64,000 nucleotides of DNA, taken from contig NBBA01000007.1 in the NCBI GenBank assembly GCA_002794785.1, positions 1,736,001 to 1,800,000 of the forward strand, read 5' to 3'. The notes beneath the pieces were generated by a model that was not told the DNA's origin, did no database searches, and worked only from the letters and a program-made list of their open reading frames with translations. The position numbers and the translations under genes are program-made. The DNA is from Coniferiporia sulphurascens (Eukaryota; Basidiomycota; Agaricomycetes; Hymenochaetales; Hymenochaetaceae). The first letter of the stretch is position 1; each line of letters begins with the position of its first letter. Shown here in pieces: positions 23,050 to 34,300 of the stretch.

Positions 23050-24659
23050 CTACTCCGCGTACGACATTCCCTCCAAGTCCTGTCCGCTTGCTGCAATTAG
23101 CGCAAGGTACACCTTCGTTTCCGCAAGGATGACGAGGCGACCGGCTCCTGCGAATGCCATGTTCGATGACTGCGAGCCCAGGAAGAACTTACCGATTAGC
23201 GTCCCTTGTGGGTTCCACACCTAGGCATCCGCGAGGAAACGAGAGTACAGTCGTTTCAGTTAGTGAGGGTAGACACAAGAAGGAAGAATGGGGCAAGGAC
23301 AGAAATGCCCCAACGGACCTGCACACCGTCACCGCATGAAGCATATACACGTCCTTCTGTGTCCAGTTGGATGCCATCTGGGATGCCATTGTCTGCGTAC
23401 GCAAACACGCGCCGGTTGGTGAGCGCCTGCGTCTCCTCATCAACGTCGAGCTTGTAGCTACCCAGATACTGATTAGTGAATCTCATAGGAAACCTTCTAG
23501 GCTAACGGCTATACGCACATTGTAGAGGGCCTGGTATAGTTCGTGCCGGTCTCAACGCCAACAGCACCTGTGTCCGTTCTACCAATTTACGCACTTTAAG
23601 TGTTGGGTGGAACACGGGTGACTAAGTCAAGACTCACACAAATGCAGCTTTACCATCTGCGGAGAACGCGATCCCGTTGGGCTTGTCGAATCCGTCCGCA
23701 ACCACGCGAAGAGAGCCAGTTTCAAGGTCGTAGCGATACACCTGGTTTGGTACTTGCGGGGTCGGGCGGAAGCCCTGGTACCATCCATATCTGAACGTGC
23801 ACAAGATGAACACTTGTGGTGGGGAAAGAAAATCATATACGTACGCAACATCGCAGAAAAAGAGCGCACCACTCGTCGGGTGCACTTTTACGTCGTTAAG
23901 TGAATTAAATTGACGCCCGAAGAAGTTGTCGAGCAAAACGGTGGAATTGTATGGCGCATAAGGATGTACGCGCATTACTGTGGGAGGGACCGCGCCTCGC
24001 CCCTGATTCATGAGGATAAACTCTCCCCGATACGGTGTTGCTCCGTTCGACATCTGTGACTCACCCGACAGGGGCACCTGTATAATGGCGTATGAACATG
24101 AGTCCAGGTGAGCGAGTAGAGATTAAAAAATAATTTCACACTTTTTCATATGCAACAACACCGTCCGTTTCCTCAGCTTCCGTGAGGTTTATCCGTGAAA
24201 CCTGGTTGTTCGCGTTCAAGCCGCTGTCTCCGAGCGCGCCACCACCATTGCTAGCGAAGAAGAGCTCATTCGTTGCGTTGATCCACACGGGCGCCTCATG
24301 AGCAAACGCGAAGCTTGTATTCTGTGCAATTACGCGGATGGACGGAGTTGGCCCGAGCACATCAAGAAACTCTTGCGAGAAGACCTGGAAGACGGGTGGC
24401 GCCGCATCCGTAGGATTGAACGCCTCCGTCGCGTTGCGGAAGGACCCATTCGTGCCGAGCACAGCGAAGGAAAACGGGTCGATATACTATGGAAGGTCGT
24501 CAGTTTAGGAAGTGGTTCTTGTACATACATGAAGAGATGAGGAACTGAACGGACAACTGCATTAGGCGGTACGGCCAAGGGAAAGTTGCTCCTTGCCTGG
24601 CAAGCGATTGCGAGCAGCACAACGAGTTGAATGAGCCTGTTACTAGACACCGTCATCAT
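23050..24659 (-). CDS. Secreted SMP-30/gluconolactonase-like protein, paralogue 1
   Basis: Seven exons on the minus strand: 24525-24659, 24142-24486, 23845-24077, 23638-23790, 23519-23578, 23319-23457 and 23050-23220, giving 411 aa. The first intron is very short (38 bp), so its borders are the least certain. The start Met gives a signal peptide (LIQLVVLLAIACQARS). Six-bladed propeller motifs of the SMP-30/Gluconolactonase/LRE family are present: AFAHEAPVW (metal-ligand Glu), FNSLNDVKVHP (Asn), DGFDKPNGIAFSADG and DNGIPDGIQLDTEGRVY (Asp). Known members hydrolyse lactones with a divalent metal. The substrate here is unknown. Exons 3-6 are identical in length to those of the divergent paralogue at 26549. 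A TATA-like CTTATAAG lies about 80 bp upstream. Confidence 0.85.
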
Positions 24660-24890
24660 AAATGTTTGAACGTGCTTCGCGTCTTGCAGACCGGGTTGTC
24701 AACTGGCGTTGCATTGTTCAGTCGCCTCAGCCTTATAAGACTTCGGTGTCGGGATGCGCAGAAGCCGACAGTTAAGCCAGCCGCTTGTTCGTTTCGCGCG
24801 GTGACGGACGGATATGAAACAAACGCAGAATTGAAATTAAAATGTATAGCAGTCGATTTACGGCATATAAGTCCCAATTATTCCGTTGTA
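24660..24890. other. Promoter-side flank of paralogue 1
   Basis: This is the start of the 1.9-kb divergent intergenic region. A TATA-like motif lies at about 24732-24740 on the minus strand. Confidence 0.4.
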
Positions 24891-24898
24891 GCCCGCAG

Positions 24899-25175
24899 CA
24901 GTGTTGTGCGTCCCGCAGGGATGCAGTAATCCCTACATCCCTGCATGCAGGGATCTCGCAGGGATGCAGGGATGTAGGGATCCCACAAAGGGATCCCTGT
25001 GCCGTGGGAATCCCGTCATGATAACCCGACTTAGAAACTCAGGTCATTTTTGCGGGAGCATCGCTTGTGGGTTGCCGCATCCCCTTCCCATATTGGAATC
25101 CCTGCAAGGGAATCCTTGCATCCCTTCCCTGCCGACTAATCAATCCCGCAGGGATGCTGCGGATGCACAACACTG
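24899..25175. mobile_element. hAT-type MITE
   Basis: A 277-bp non-coding element has terminal inverted repeats: left CAGTGTTGTGCGTCC, right (reverse complement) CAGTGTTGTGCATCC. It is flanked by a perfect 8-bp duplication GCCCGCAG (24891-24898 and 25176-25183). An 8-bp TSD with CA-GTG ends is diagnostic of the hAT superfamily. The interior is built from many GGGATGCAGGGAT-like palindromes and could form a long hairpin. No transposase is in the window, so it would be mobilised in trans. Confidence 0.85.
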
Positions 25176-25183
25176 GCCCGCAG

Positions 25184-26548
25184 CAAAAGGAAAAGGATCT
25201 CTCTCCTGTACCAGAATGCTGTTAGCTGACGGACTGAATAAAGAAGAGCCTCTCTATCTCTTACAATGTTTTTACTATGACTACTATCGGTGGAAACTCG
25301 AGACTTGTCATAGGAAGCGATGTATTGACTTCTTTTGGGAAGAAGATGACCAAACGATGTGCGATTCCACGCTGCCGATTACACGGAGATGATGGATGCA
25401 TTTCACTTGGAAAAAATGTAATGTCAGTGAGCTTGGCAAGCATTACTGTAGACTTGTTCGCGTGTTGCATCAGAGACTAGAGCCTGGCTTGGCGGAAACT
25501 TCCACGATTCGCGCTCTCAGGCTAGTAGTGACTGTTCAGGTTGGCAATATCAATAATTCAGCTGAGTAAAACATTCGCTAGCGGCCGACTTACAACGGCA
25601 TTGAAATATGGAAACATGCGTGAGTGAATCGATACCCATAAGATTCAGTTTACATCTCGAGGTTCGTTTCATACGTGTCGGAGTGAATACTGCAACAAGT
25701 CGCATGTAAGCGTATGATCGTCTCCTCACGTAAGGTCAATTCTTCTTTGGATTCAACCGATTGATACTACAACTTACTGGCCACATATACTGTAATCCGG
25801 GTTCTAATCCTCACCGCCTCAACACCTCTCTGTTTGGACACCGCAGATGGTTCAAAGACTTCCTTTCTTTCGAGTCCAAATTCCGATACGGAGAAAAGCG
25901 CGTTTTCAGCACGTGATCAAAACTGACATAAGCCTTACGCCGAGGACAGGACAGACCTGACCCCACTTCCAGTTTACAATAATTCACAACTTCCCTGTGC
26001 TCGACGACGACTGGACCGGACTTTCTGGCCCGTCGCGGGCTGAGCGGGGGAAAACTTGATTGGAGGACGATCACGCCGTTGATCATGTGTCCGTTTCCCG
26101 GCATGAGTACCCGGCATCGTACCAGCACTGACCTCGGTCCTATTTTCCAGCGTTTCTCTTAGTGGGTTTACGGAGGACGTAGTCAATCTGCAAAAACTCA
26201 AGACTCGTTCTCGATCACTGAAATTGACGCCTAATCACTAGACAAGCGCGTAGCTTGAAGGAGACTCTAAGCAGACGGGTACGGTTTGAAGCAACTCGCA
26301 GTGGATCATCGATCGAAGTCGTGGGCTTCCAGTTCCTCGCTACAGTATGACGGGCACGAGTGCGTTTTTGCGCTTCTCGTGCCATGTATAGGGTGTATTT
26401 AACTGAGCAGCATGTCTTACGTCGGCAAGCGAGGAAGGACGTCCAAGCTGAAAAGACTGAACCGATTACCCCCAGCATAAAGCCGAATCCTGGGCCAGAG
26501 AAAAGCGCAGGACCGACATCTGATAACTCCTCAGCGTTCATCGTGGCC
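25184..26548. other. Divergent intergenic region, no gene recognised
   Basis: Between the two lactonase-like genes I see no supportable gene. The stretch probably contains the promoter of the plus-strand paralogue. No clear TATA box was found close to 26549. Confidence 0.4.
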
Positions 26549-28379
26549 ATGCTAATCCTCGCTGCGCTTGTCGCGTTGTACGCAGTTGAATTGACAGGAG
26601 GTGTGGGAGCTGGAGATGTGGGAAACACGACGGCCGGCGCGAATCCAGGTTTCGATGTCCCACCTCAATCGGTTGTGAGTGTCTGTTTCATCACCAGGAT
26701 TCATCCTTCAGCTCAGCGTCGTCTAGTTCGTTGATCCCAGCTCCTTTGCTGTCCTCGGAGCATCAGGTTCATTTCGTAACGACTCGCAGCTTTTTAATCC
26801 AAGCGGCACCACACCACCATTCTTCCAAATATTCTCCCAGGAGTTCCTTGACGTTCTCGGGCCCACACCATCATTGCGGCTCGTCGCAGAGAATACAACC
26901 TTTGCGTTCGCTCATGAGGCGCCCGTTTGGATTCCTGCGACAAATGAGGTCTTCTTCGCGAGCAACGATGGGGGCGCGCTCGGCATGAGCGACCTCGATC
27001 ATAATAGTCAGGTTTCAAAAATCAATCTTACTCAGGTAGAGGCGCTAGCATCCGGCGCATTGGTGAACTACACGAAGGTGGGCTTCACTTGTTTCCCGTC
27101 TGCTCTCAAAAAGCTTTGGCTTGCTTACCATACGCGACCAGGTCCCCTTGTCCGACGCGGTGCAAATGACGAATGGTGGTACTCCGCATCGTGGGGAGAT
27201 TATGCTTGTAACTTCGGGTCGTGGCAATCTCCCACCAAGCGTCGTGCGCGTTAATCCCGCCCCGCCATACAACGTGACCGTCTTGCTGGACAACTTCTTC
27301 GGTCGCCAGTTCAACTCGCTTAACGATGTCAAGGTTCATCCTACCAGCGGGAAAATATTCTTCACAGACGTTACGTTAGTACTATCGCTCTTCCTCTCCA
27401 CACTTTCCCAGAAAAAGAAGACGTCGAAAACAATCTCCTCTTGAATCGAGTTCTTTAAGCTGACGACTAATGCGTAGATACGGGTTTTTAAACCATTTCC
27501 GCTTTGCACCGCAACTTCCGAATCACGTGTACCGCCTCGACCCTGACACGGGCGCGCTCCGTGTCGTAGCGGATGGCTTCGACCGCCCAAATGGGATCGC
27601 GTTCTCTGGCGATGGAATGACCGCATTTGTGTAAGTGTGAATCTTATCTCCAGTTGTCTATTCTGGATGTGGATCAACTGGCTGACTTCAATTGATTTCT
27701 TACCAGCACAGATACGGGAGAGTCTGGCGGGTTTCTCGGGAACAACCAGACTGAGCCGTCGACGATGTGAGCTAAGCGGGAACATGTGCACCAAGCTCTT
27801 CGATTTGACTCAACAGTTTTTCTCTCTTCTTTTTTCGCTTCCCCGATGCCACATCTGTTACAGATACGCGTTTGACGTAGACCCGCGCACGCAGGCGTTC
27901 ACGAACCGCCGCGTGTTTGCATACGCAGACAACGGTGTCCCGGATGGCATCCAAATCGATGCTGCTGGGAGGGTGTACGCCGGCTGTGGAGATGGTGTGC
28001 AGGTAAGTACAAGTTGGCGAAGGCCTATCTCCGAACGTGGCTATTCCTGTGCGAATATTTATTGCGGGTCTTCCGGCCAAAATTACCCCCCGTTTTCTGT
28101 TATGACTTCGTTTATACTCAATTGCCTTGTCTTTCCGACCTCTTGATCTGCTTGCACTGTCCGGGTTTTTTTACCGCCCCCATGTTTTCATTGGACAGTC
28201 TTGCTAATGGTTTTATTTAGGTATGGAGCTCGACGGGCGAGCTTATCGGGAAGATATTTTTGGGCACGACTTCCGCGAACATGGTGTTTGCGGGCACAGG
28301 TCGACTCGTCGTACTCGCGGAGACAGCCATATACGTCGCGCAAATAGCCGCGATCGGATTACCGCTTCAGGACTTCTGA
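26549..28379 (+). CDS. Secreted SMP-30/gluconolactonase-like protein, paralogue 2
   Basis: Seven exons: 26549-26674, 26727-27077, 27142-27374, 27478-27630, 27707-27766, 27864-28002 and 28221-28379, totalling 1221 nt (406 aa, TGA stop). The start at 26549 gives a signal-like N-terminus (MLILAALVALYAVELTG); an upstream in-frame Met exists but adds a charged leader. Family motifs match paralogue 1: AFAHEAPVW, FNSLNDVKVHP, DGFDRPNGIAFSGDG and DNGVPDGIQIDAAGRVY. It is expected to be a metal-dependent lactone or ester hydrolase outside the cell. All exons are open and splice sites are canonical, so it should be functional. It is transcribed away from paralogue 1. Confidence 0.86.
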
Positions 28380-31300
28380 ATTGTGGCCGACTCGGGGAAA
28401 GGCCGCCGGGGATAGCCGGCTTCAGTGTGTTTCGAAATTATTAAAAATGCTTGAGTATACTGCGCTCGTTAGTACGTGAAGCATGGAAGATATATCTGCC
28501 TTTTGGATGTACCTAGAATGTCAATCTTATACCCTGGAACACCATATGGCGGTATTTCATCCTCTAGCCCTGGTTACGTTTAGCTTCGCATCAGACATTT
28601 ACGCTCCGTATCGGCCGGTATATTGTGGCGCACCCAAATTGGCTGGCTGCTTCTGAGCACGGCTTGAGTATGGTTCGAGAGAAGGATGTAACGAAACCGG
28701 CTTACGGGTCCCATGAACAACTTCATCAAAGGGTTTACGTGTATCTCTAACGTTTTGGATACGTAAGTGAATGCTGATAAGCGCTTAAAGGTGTGCGGGC
28801 TGGGAATTGCGACTCCCCGCTTTTCTTTCAGCAATCTTTAATCAAAATCTGTACGCATTCCTGTTCTTGCCTTGATTGTCCCATGCTACATCCGTTTGGT
28901 TATTCCCGTATTTGTTCCGTTGGCTGGGGCCATCAGAGTCGGCATTATGCCCGTGTGATTAATATGAACGCTGAGCGCACTTGGACCGGCACGAGGTTGG
29001 ACAACAGGAAGATCACCACCTCTTCCCCTCGAAGATGGATTGTCGTAACCAAAGTAAAAAGGTGAGGCGTATGCCTCACCAGAAGATGGGACTTGAATGC
29101 CAACGAACCAAAGACTTTCTTCTCAACCCTCCGCACTAATCTTGCTTATCCTTCTCCTCGATCGCTTCTCGATGCCGGGACTACGTCTTAATTAACGACT
29201 ATTTTGGCGGGGTTACATCTTCGCCGTTAAAGGTATTTATACCCCTCGTATCTTTCAATACTACTTTTCCATCTTTTCTTCACCGTTCTTCAATTCAGTC
29301 CGCGCCGGGTCCTACAGCAAAACGCAAAGTGCAGGCTTTGATTCCGCTCTTTCTATTTCCCTTCTTTCGCCCTTGACCTTCTTTCACTTCATTCTCGGAT
29401 GTCGTCTCCTTGCTAAGATCAAAAGTTGTCGTACTCGCCTGGCAGTATCAATTCTTCCTTGTTTGAATTTACATTTTCTGATTCAAGACGCCATTGTCTA
29501 AGCCGGAGTCCTCTTGACAACCCACTGTTTACCCGGGATAATTAAAGGAGCAAGTGCAGGGAAATAACCGGTCTCCTGTAAAGCTCCGATAGCTAAGGTC
29601 CGATCCTGGATCTGCTATACTGGGCGCTATGGCCCGGACCCTCATCATCACAATCATTACACGCGTCAGACCCGATCTTCACGCTCTGCTGTCTTGGCAG
29701 GTCAAGCAGAACACGATGATGGCGTCCCTCAGAGTCTGGCTCTCCTGCAAACTTCTCGTAAACGTCGTGCGTACCTTCCCCCTCTCTCGCCCTCGATTCG
29801 ACTTGGTCCGCGGGCTCGAGCTTGTAGAACGCGTATCAGGTAGCGCCACGACTCACGGATCGCAACAATGCTCGCGGTGCGATCTCGACTGCGAACGGGA
29901 ATTCGGGTCGATCGTAGATTCTATGTGCTATTACGAGCAACAAGAACGAATCACCGGCTCAGGCGACGTGTTTCCTCGGTTCCCCGTAACCCGTTCCTAC
30001 CGGTGTACACAGCAATATTTATTTATCTTCTTGTTGCTTCTGTGCCTGTGGTGATGTGCATGTGCGACTGTTAGGATACCAGGAACGCAATGTCGCAGCG
30101 ATGTCGTGATGTGCAGCTCCCAGCTCGTCATGCGCTCGGCCGGACTGTGCGGAAGACTCTGGGATTATAACTCTCATACATATTGCGCTGACTTCACTGT
30201 ACTCCACGGGGAGCAGGGCGTAATGAGAGTGGCGTTAAAGAACATTACTGACGTGCTTCCTTGAGCTTTTTCTTATTGATTTTGACCGCTGGCTCAAAAC
30301 CTAGATGCATATCAATTCTCATATCAAATACAGTATACGCACCTGTGATTCTTCAATAAATATAACCAGCTGGCTGTGCTACGATTCGGACATGCATTCC
30401 GATATCGACGACGTGAAGTTCACCTAGCCCTTGGAGTTTCCTTTCCCCGCACCCAGAGCCTTTTAGTCTTCTCTAGACTAACAAGAAAGAAGCTCAGCTC
30501 CTCTCATGATCTGTCACCATTAAGGCGCAATACCAGGTATTTCATTTCGCATCGGAGAAATGGCCCTAGCTTCTTTTCCTTCGATGAGCATCACACGGTC
30601 CGACTCGCGAACAGGTTCACGATCACAATCCTCCACGCTTTGACTGTGGGGGAAAAACGCCTGTTTGCGCTACAGTTTATTTCGAGTTCACCGGAGAGGA
30701 CCTTTTTAGTACCGGCGCGGTCTTCGAAAGCCCGTCCGGTGCGGTGCTAGCATGACTATGGGTTGTACGGGGATCTCCGCTGGTAATGTAAACGTAAGTT
30801 CACTGTATTCAAGATTCTTCAGTAGCGCCTAAAGCAAGTATCGTAAGTTGCGCGGGAGGTCAACATGACCCTGGATCCATTAAGTTGGTTATCCGCTATC
30901 GCGTGAATGATGGACCCCTTCATGCACAAGATCAATTGGCCAATACAGATAATTTCAATCGTTGCGCTATTAATCTAACTACATTGTAGGACTACACTCA
31001 ACTGTGGTAATTGCAGCTCCTGACATATTAGAAATAAGATGACTCAAAGATAAACGAGAGCCCTAGCACGAAGCATAAGACTATAAGGGATCACGGACGA
31101 GCAGTGGTATCCTTGCGGCCGCCACCACTCAGCAGTACGCAAGCTCTCCCTGTGGAGACTTAGCGAAAAAGCATGAGTAGACTTTCGCAGAATTCCACTG
31201 ATGGTCGGACGCCCTCAAAAGCGGCTGCAACGATGTTGGACGTAAAAATGGGTAGGAACGAACCTCGAGTGAGGATGGGTCTAAAAACATTAGAGAAAAG

Positions 31301-34300
31301 AGGGGACGAAAGAGAAACAATGAGGACGGAAATGTCAACGAGGCCCCTTGCTCATGGATAAGAGCTGGAACGACGGATGCGAGTGGGAATAGACCACTGA
31401 GGCGAGGGTCGGCCTCCTCTTATACGTTTTGGAGTTAGTATTACGGCATACAAATTGGTCAGAACCAGTATCTGTGATTACTGTACGGCCAGAATCATCT
31501 TTTTTTTACCCAGGCGTGTCGCGGGCGCAAATATAGATGTCGCGACGATACTCGGATCGGGAATGCTTCGTCGAAGATCAGTGGAAGCAGGGCGTCCTTC
31601 CATGGGGTCTTGCGGCGATTCAGTCGTCGTTCTTCTAAGTCCTGAGTAGGCTCTGGCTAAAATGAAAGGTGGGTTCTAGACAGTTGCAGTCCCAGCGCTT
31701 GGTAGGCAGTGACTGCGGCGGCCAACGCATCCCAGCGCCACCGTCATCGTTACCTAAAACAGAGATTATTCCCGAACTCCGACGCTTAGTCATTGTCGGA
31801 GTAGGTGCTATAGAGAAACTTGTTTCAACCCTGTTGATCTCGTAAATTGAAGTCGTCTACGCGTTGTTCGGCCTCCTCAGCAACCAACTCGTCACCGGGG
31901 GAAGTGGAGAAATCTTTTCGGTCTCAAGAAACCCCCGCACTGTGTCTCAAGGTGCTGATCTCCTGTGTGCTCTGTCAGGAAGGAAAATATGACCGTCGGT
32001 TCTACTTAATTAAATGACTGTTGCCTTTGAAGGACGTCGCCCCGAGCGAACATCAACATAAAGTCTTTTCAACAACAACCGATATCGGTGTCCATGTCTT
32101 CGGACTGAAGCCCGGGTCGCTTCCAACAGCCGGTGATGTGCCGCCAGTAGACGCCCGGGCTTCGCCGTTTCCGGCAGATGTGCGATACAATGGGTTCGTC
32201 TATCCAATCATGTATATTTTTCACGATCCTAGTCGACCACCTCCCGCGATGATTCTAATCTACGTAAAATCTCTTTCTCCGGAACGATCGTCGCTGGCAC
32301 GGGACACGCTCTAACTTTGTCAGGGTGCTCTGCGTTCCTAAGGCGGCCGCTCACTGGGACTATTCAGTATAATGTTCCTAACATTTTCTCACCGGCCTGC
32401 GTTAACACAACATCCGCACCCACTAGTTCGACGTGCTCACACCGTATCTTCTCGGGGCAAGATATTCACAAAGATCGTCTGTCTCAAAAAGGCCGAACGT
32501 CCACTAGCAAACCTTAGGATATAGGCCAAGCCAATGGCAAGTTCGCCGCTGTTTTCGTGACGTAGATGCGTAGCAAGGCTCTAGACGTGTTGCATTCCTG
32601 AATCGGGGCCACAGCTTCGCAGCGATCACGAAATGGCCTATAAAAAGCTAGGCGGTGGTAAACGATTCCCGGCTGTTGGGCGCGAGCTAATGCGGACCCA
32701 CGCTATGGACTCGTACCGCTTCGCGGGAAGCCCAATCCCTCATTGCAAGCTGCGTGTTGGGCGTCGTCCGAGGCGTTCCACCACTGGATACCTGTCCTTT
32801 CTCGTAAACATTGTTCTGCTCATTGGCTAACTCTGACATCGGAACACGCACCCGATAACATATTTCAAAGATGCTGAAATTGATTGGAAGTGGCGCTCAT
32901 ACATTCAAGTCTTGGAAGGTAAGGAACGTTCTTAACGTGCTCTTAACCATACGAACCTTGAGCGCTCACGGGCGTCTAGGACCGTCACGTAACAATGTAC
33001 GCCGTCGGCAAAACCCCTCTGTCATCGATCCCATCTTTCGGCCACTCTTACCCGACCTGCCACTCCGTCACTCGCTTTCAACTACAGGATCAAATGACCA
33101 ACACGCCGGGTTTTACTAATTTTCAAAAAGGCGATGTACATACCCTTTCGCAAGCAGCCCATCATAATTCAGCCGGCATTCATACCAGAAGAATGTGGAC
33201 CGCGAGGTCTCTTGTCATGGGTGGAGTATCAGTGAGGCGGTATAGACAATCACGGGGATGTCAGCCAGTAGAACGAGCTTCTTCATTCATTCTCGGTTGC
33301 ATCCAGCTAACAGACTGATGGGTAAAGATGCACGTTTTAGATACGTTAAAAACATCTGCGCTATATTATGAGCCGCGCTAGCGATCAATGAACAGCACAT
33401 GCTATGGTGCTGTCCTATTGGACCGCTCTACTGTATTGGAGATGCGAATATGTCAAAGAAACTTACCCTTGCATCGGTCAATCTAACGTGTAATCCGTCA
33501 GTTTACTCGGATAACTGCAGCAGATATGCAGGAGTACCAGCGCCATTCCGGATTAACTCATCAAAACCCAGAGATTTATTGGACGCCCCTGCTACCCGCA
33601 AGGCGCAGATATGATTGCAATTATGTGCGCTGTGTTCAACAGCGCGCAGGATAATGTGTCAACAAACGTACATCACAACTATGGAAGTTCCGGTACGGTG
33701 TTCGCCGGGGACAAATATCCCGCGCGCCTTAGACCTTCTTCCTAAGAGGAATAGCGCGAAACGTGCATCGTCTCCGACTCCGAACGAGTTGGCACTCCGA
33801 CGTCGCTGCTTTTACCTCAATTATATATGATGGGAGCATCAAACGCACTCTGCCCCTCATTCCCATCCTGGTCTGTGTGCGGATCCACGTCAGCCCATGC
33901 AAGTTCGACCCGCGCACATGTGTGCCCCCGTCTGACCCATGGACTCCCTGGCTTTTCCCAGAACGAAGGCGCGCTTCTGGTGAGTTCTAACCATACTTCC
34001 AGCCGCCCCACCCTTGTGGAAGATATCGCCTAGCGCCAGCTCCTAGCTCCGCGCGGACAGTATGCATTTGCTCTAGCATGCTAGGTCTGTTATTTGTATA
34101 TGACGTTCGGGAACGCCATTTGCTACTATTCACGGTCGTCCCTTGATAACAAAAGTAGCTCACGCGGGCATACATTCAACGACGCATTCTTCCGCCTATT
34201 GCAACCGTCAGATAGTTGCCTGAGGTTACGAACATACAGTACATTAATTTCTTTTTCCGGTTCGAGCCAAGCCAAGGACCTCATGGTCCGTACAGAACCG

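Noticed and set aside
24899..25175. GGGATGCAGGGAT repeats first considered as a CRISPR-like or satellite array
   Set aside because: The units are irregular palindromes inside clear terminal repeats with an 8-bp duplication, so a MITE explains them. CRISPR is not expected in a fungus.
29629..30054. Plus-strand frame of 141 codons after a TATA-like box
   Set aside because: No domain, no coherent splice sites and no start context. The first ATG after the pyrimidine tract closes after five codons.
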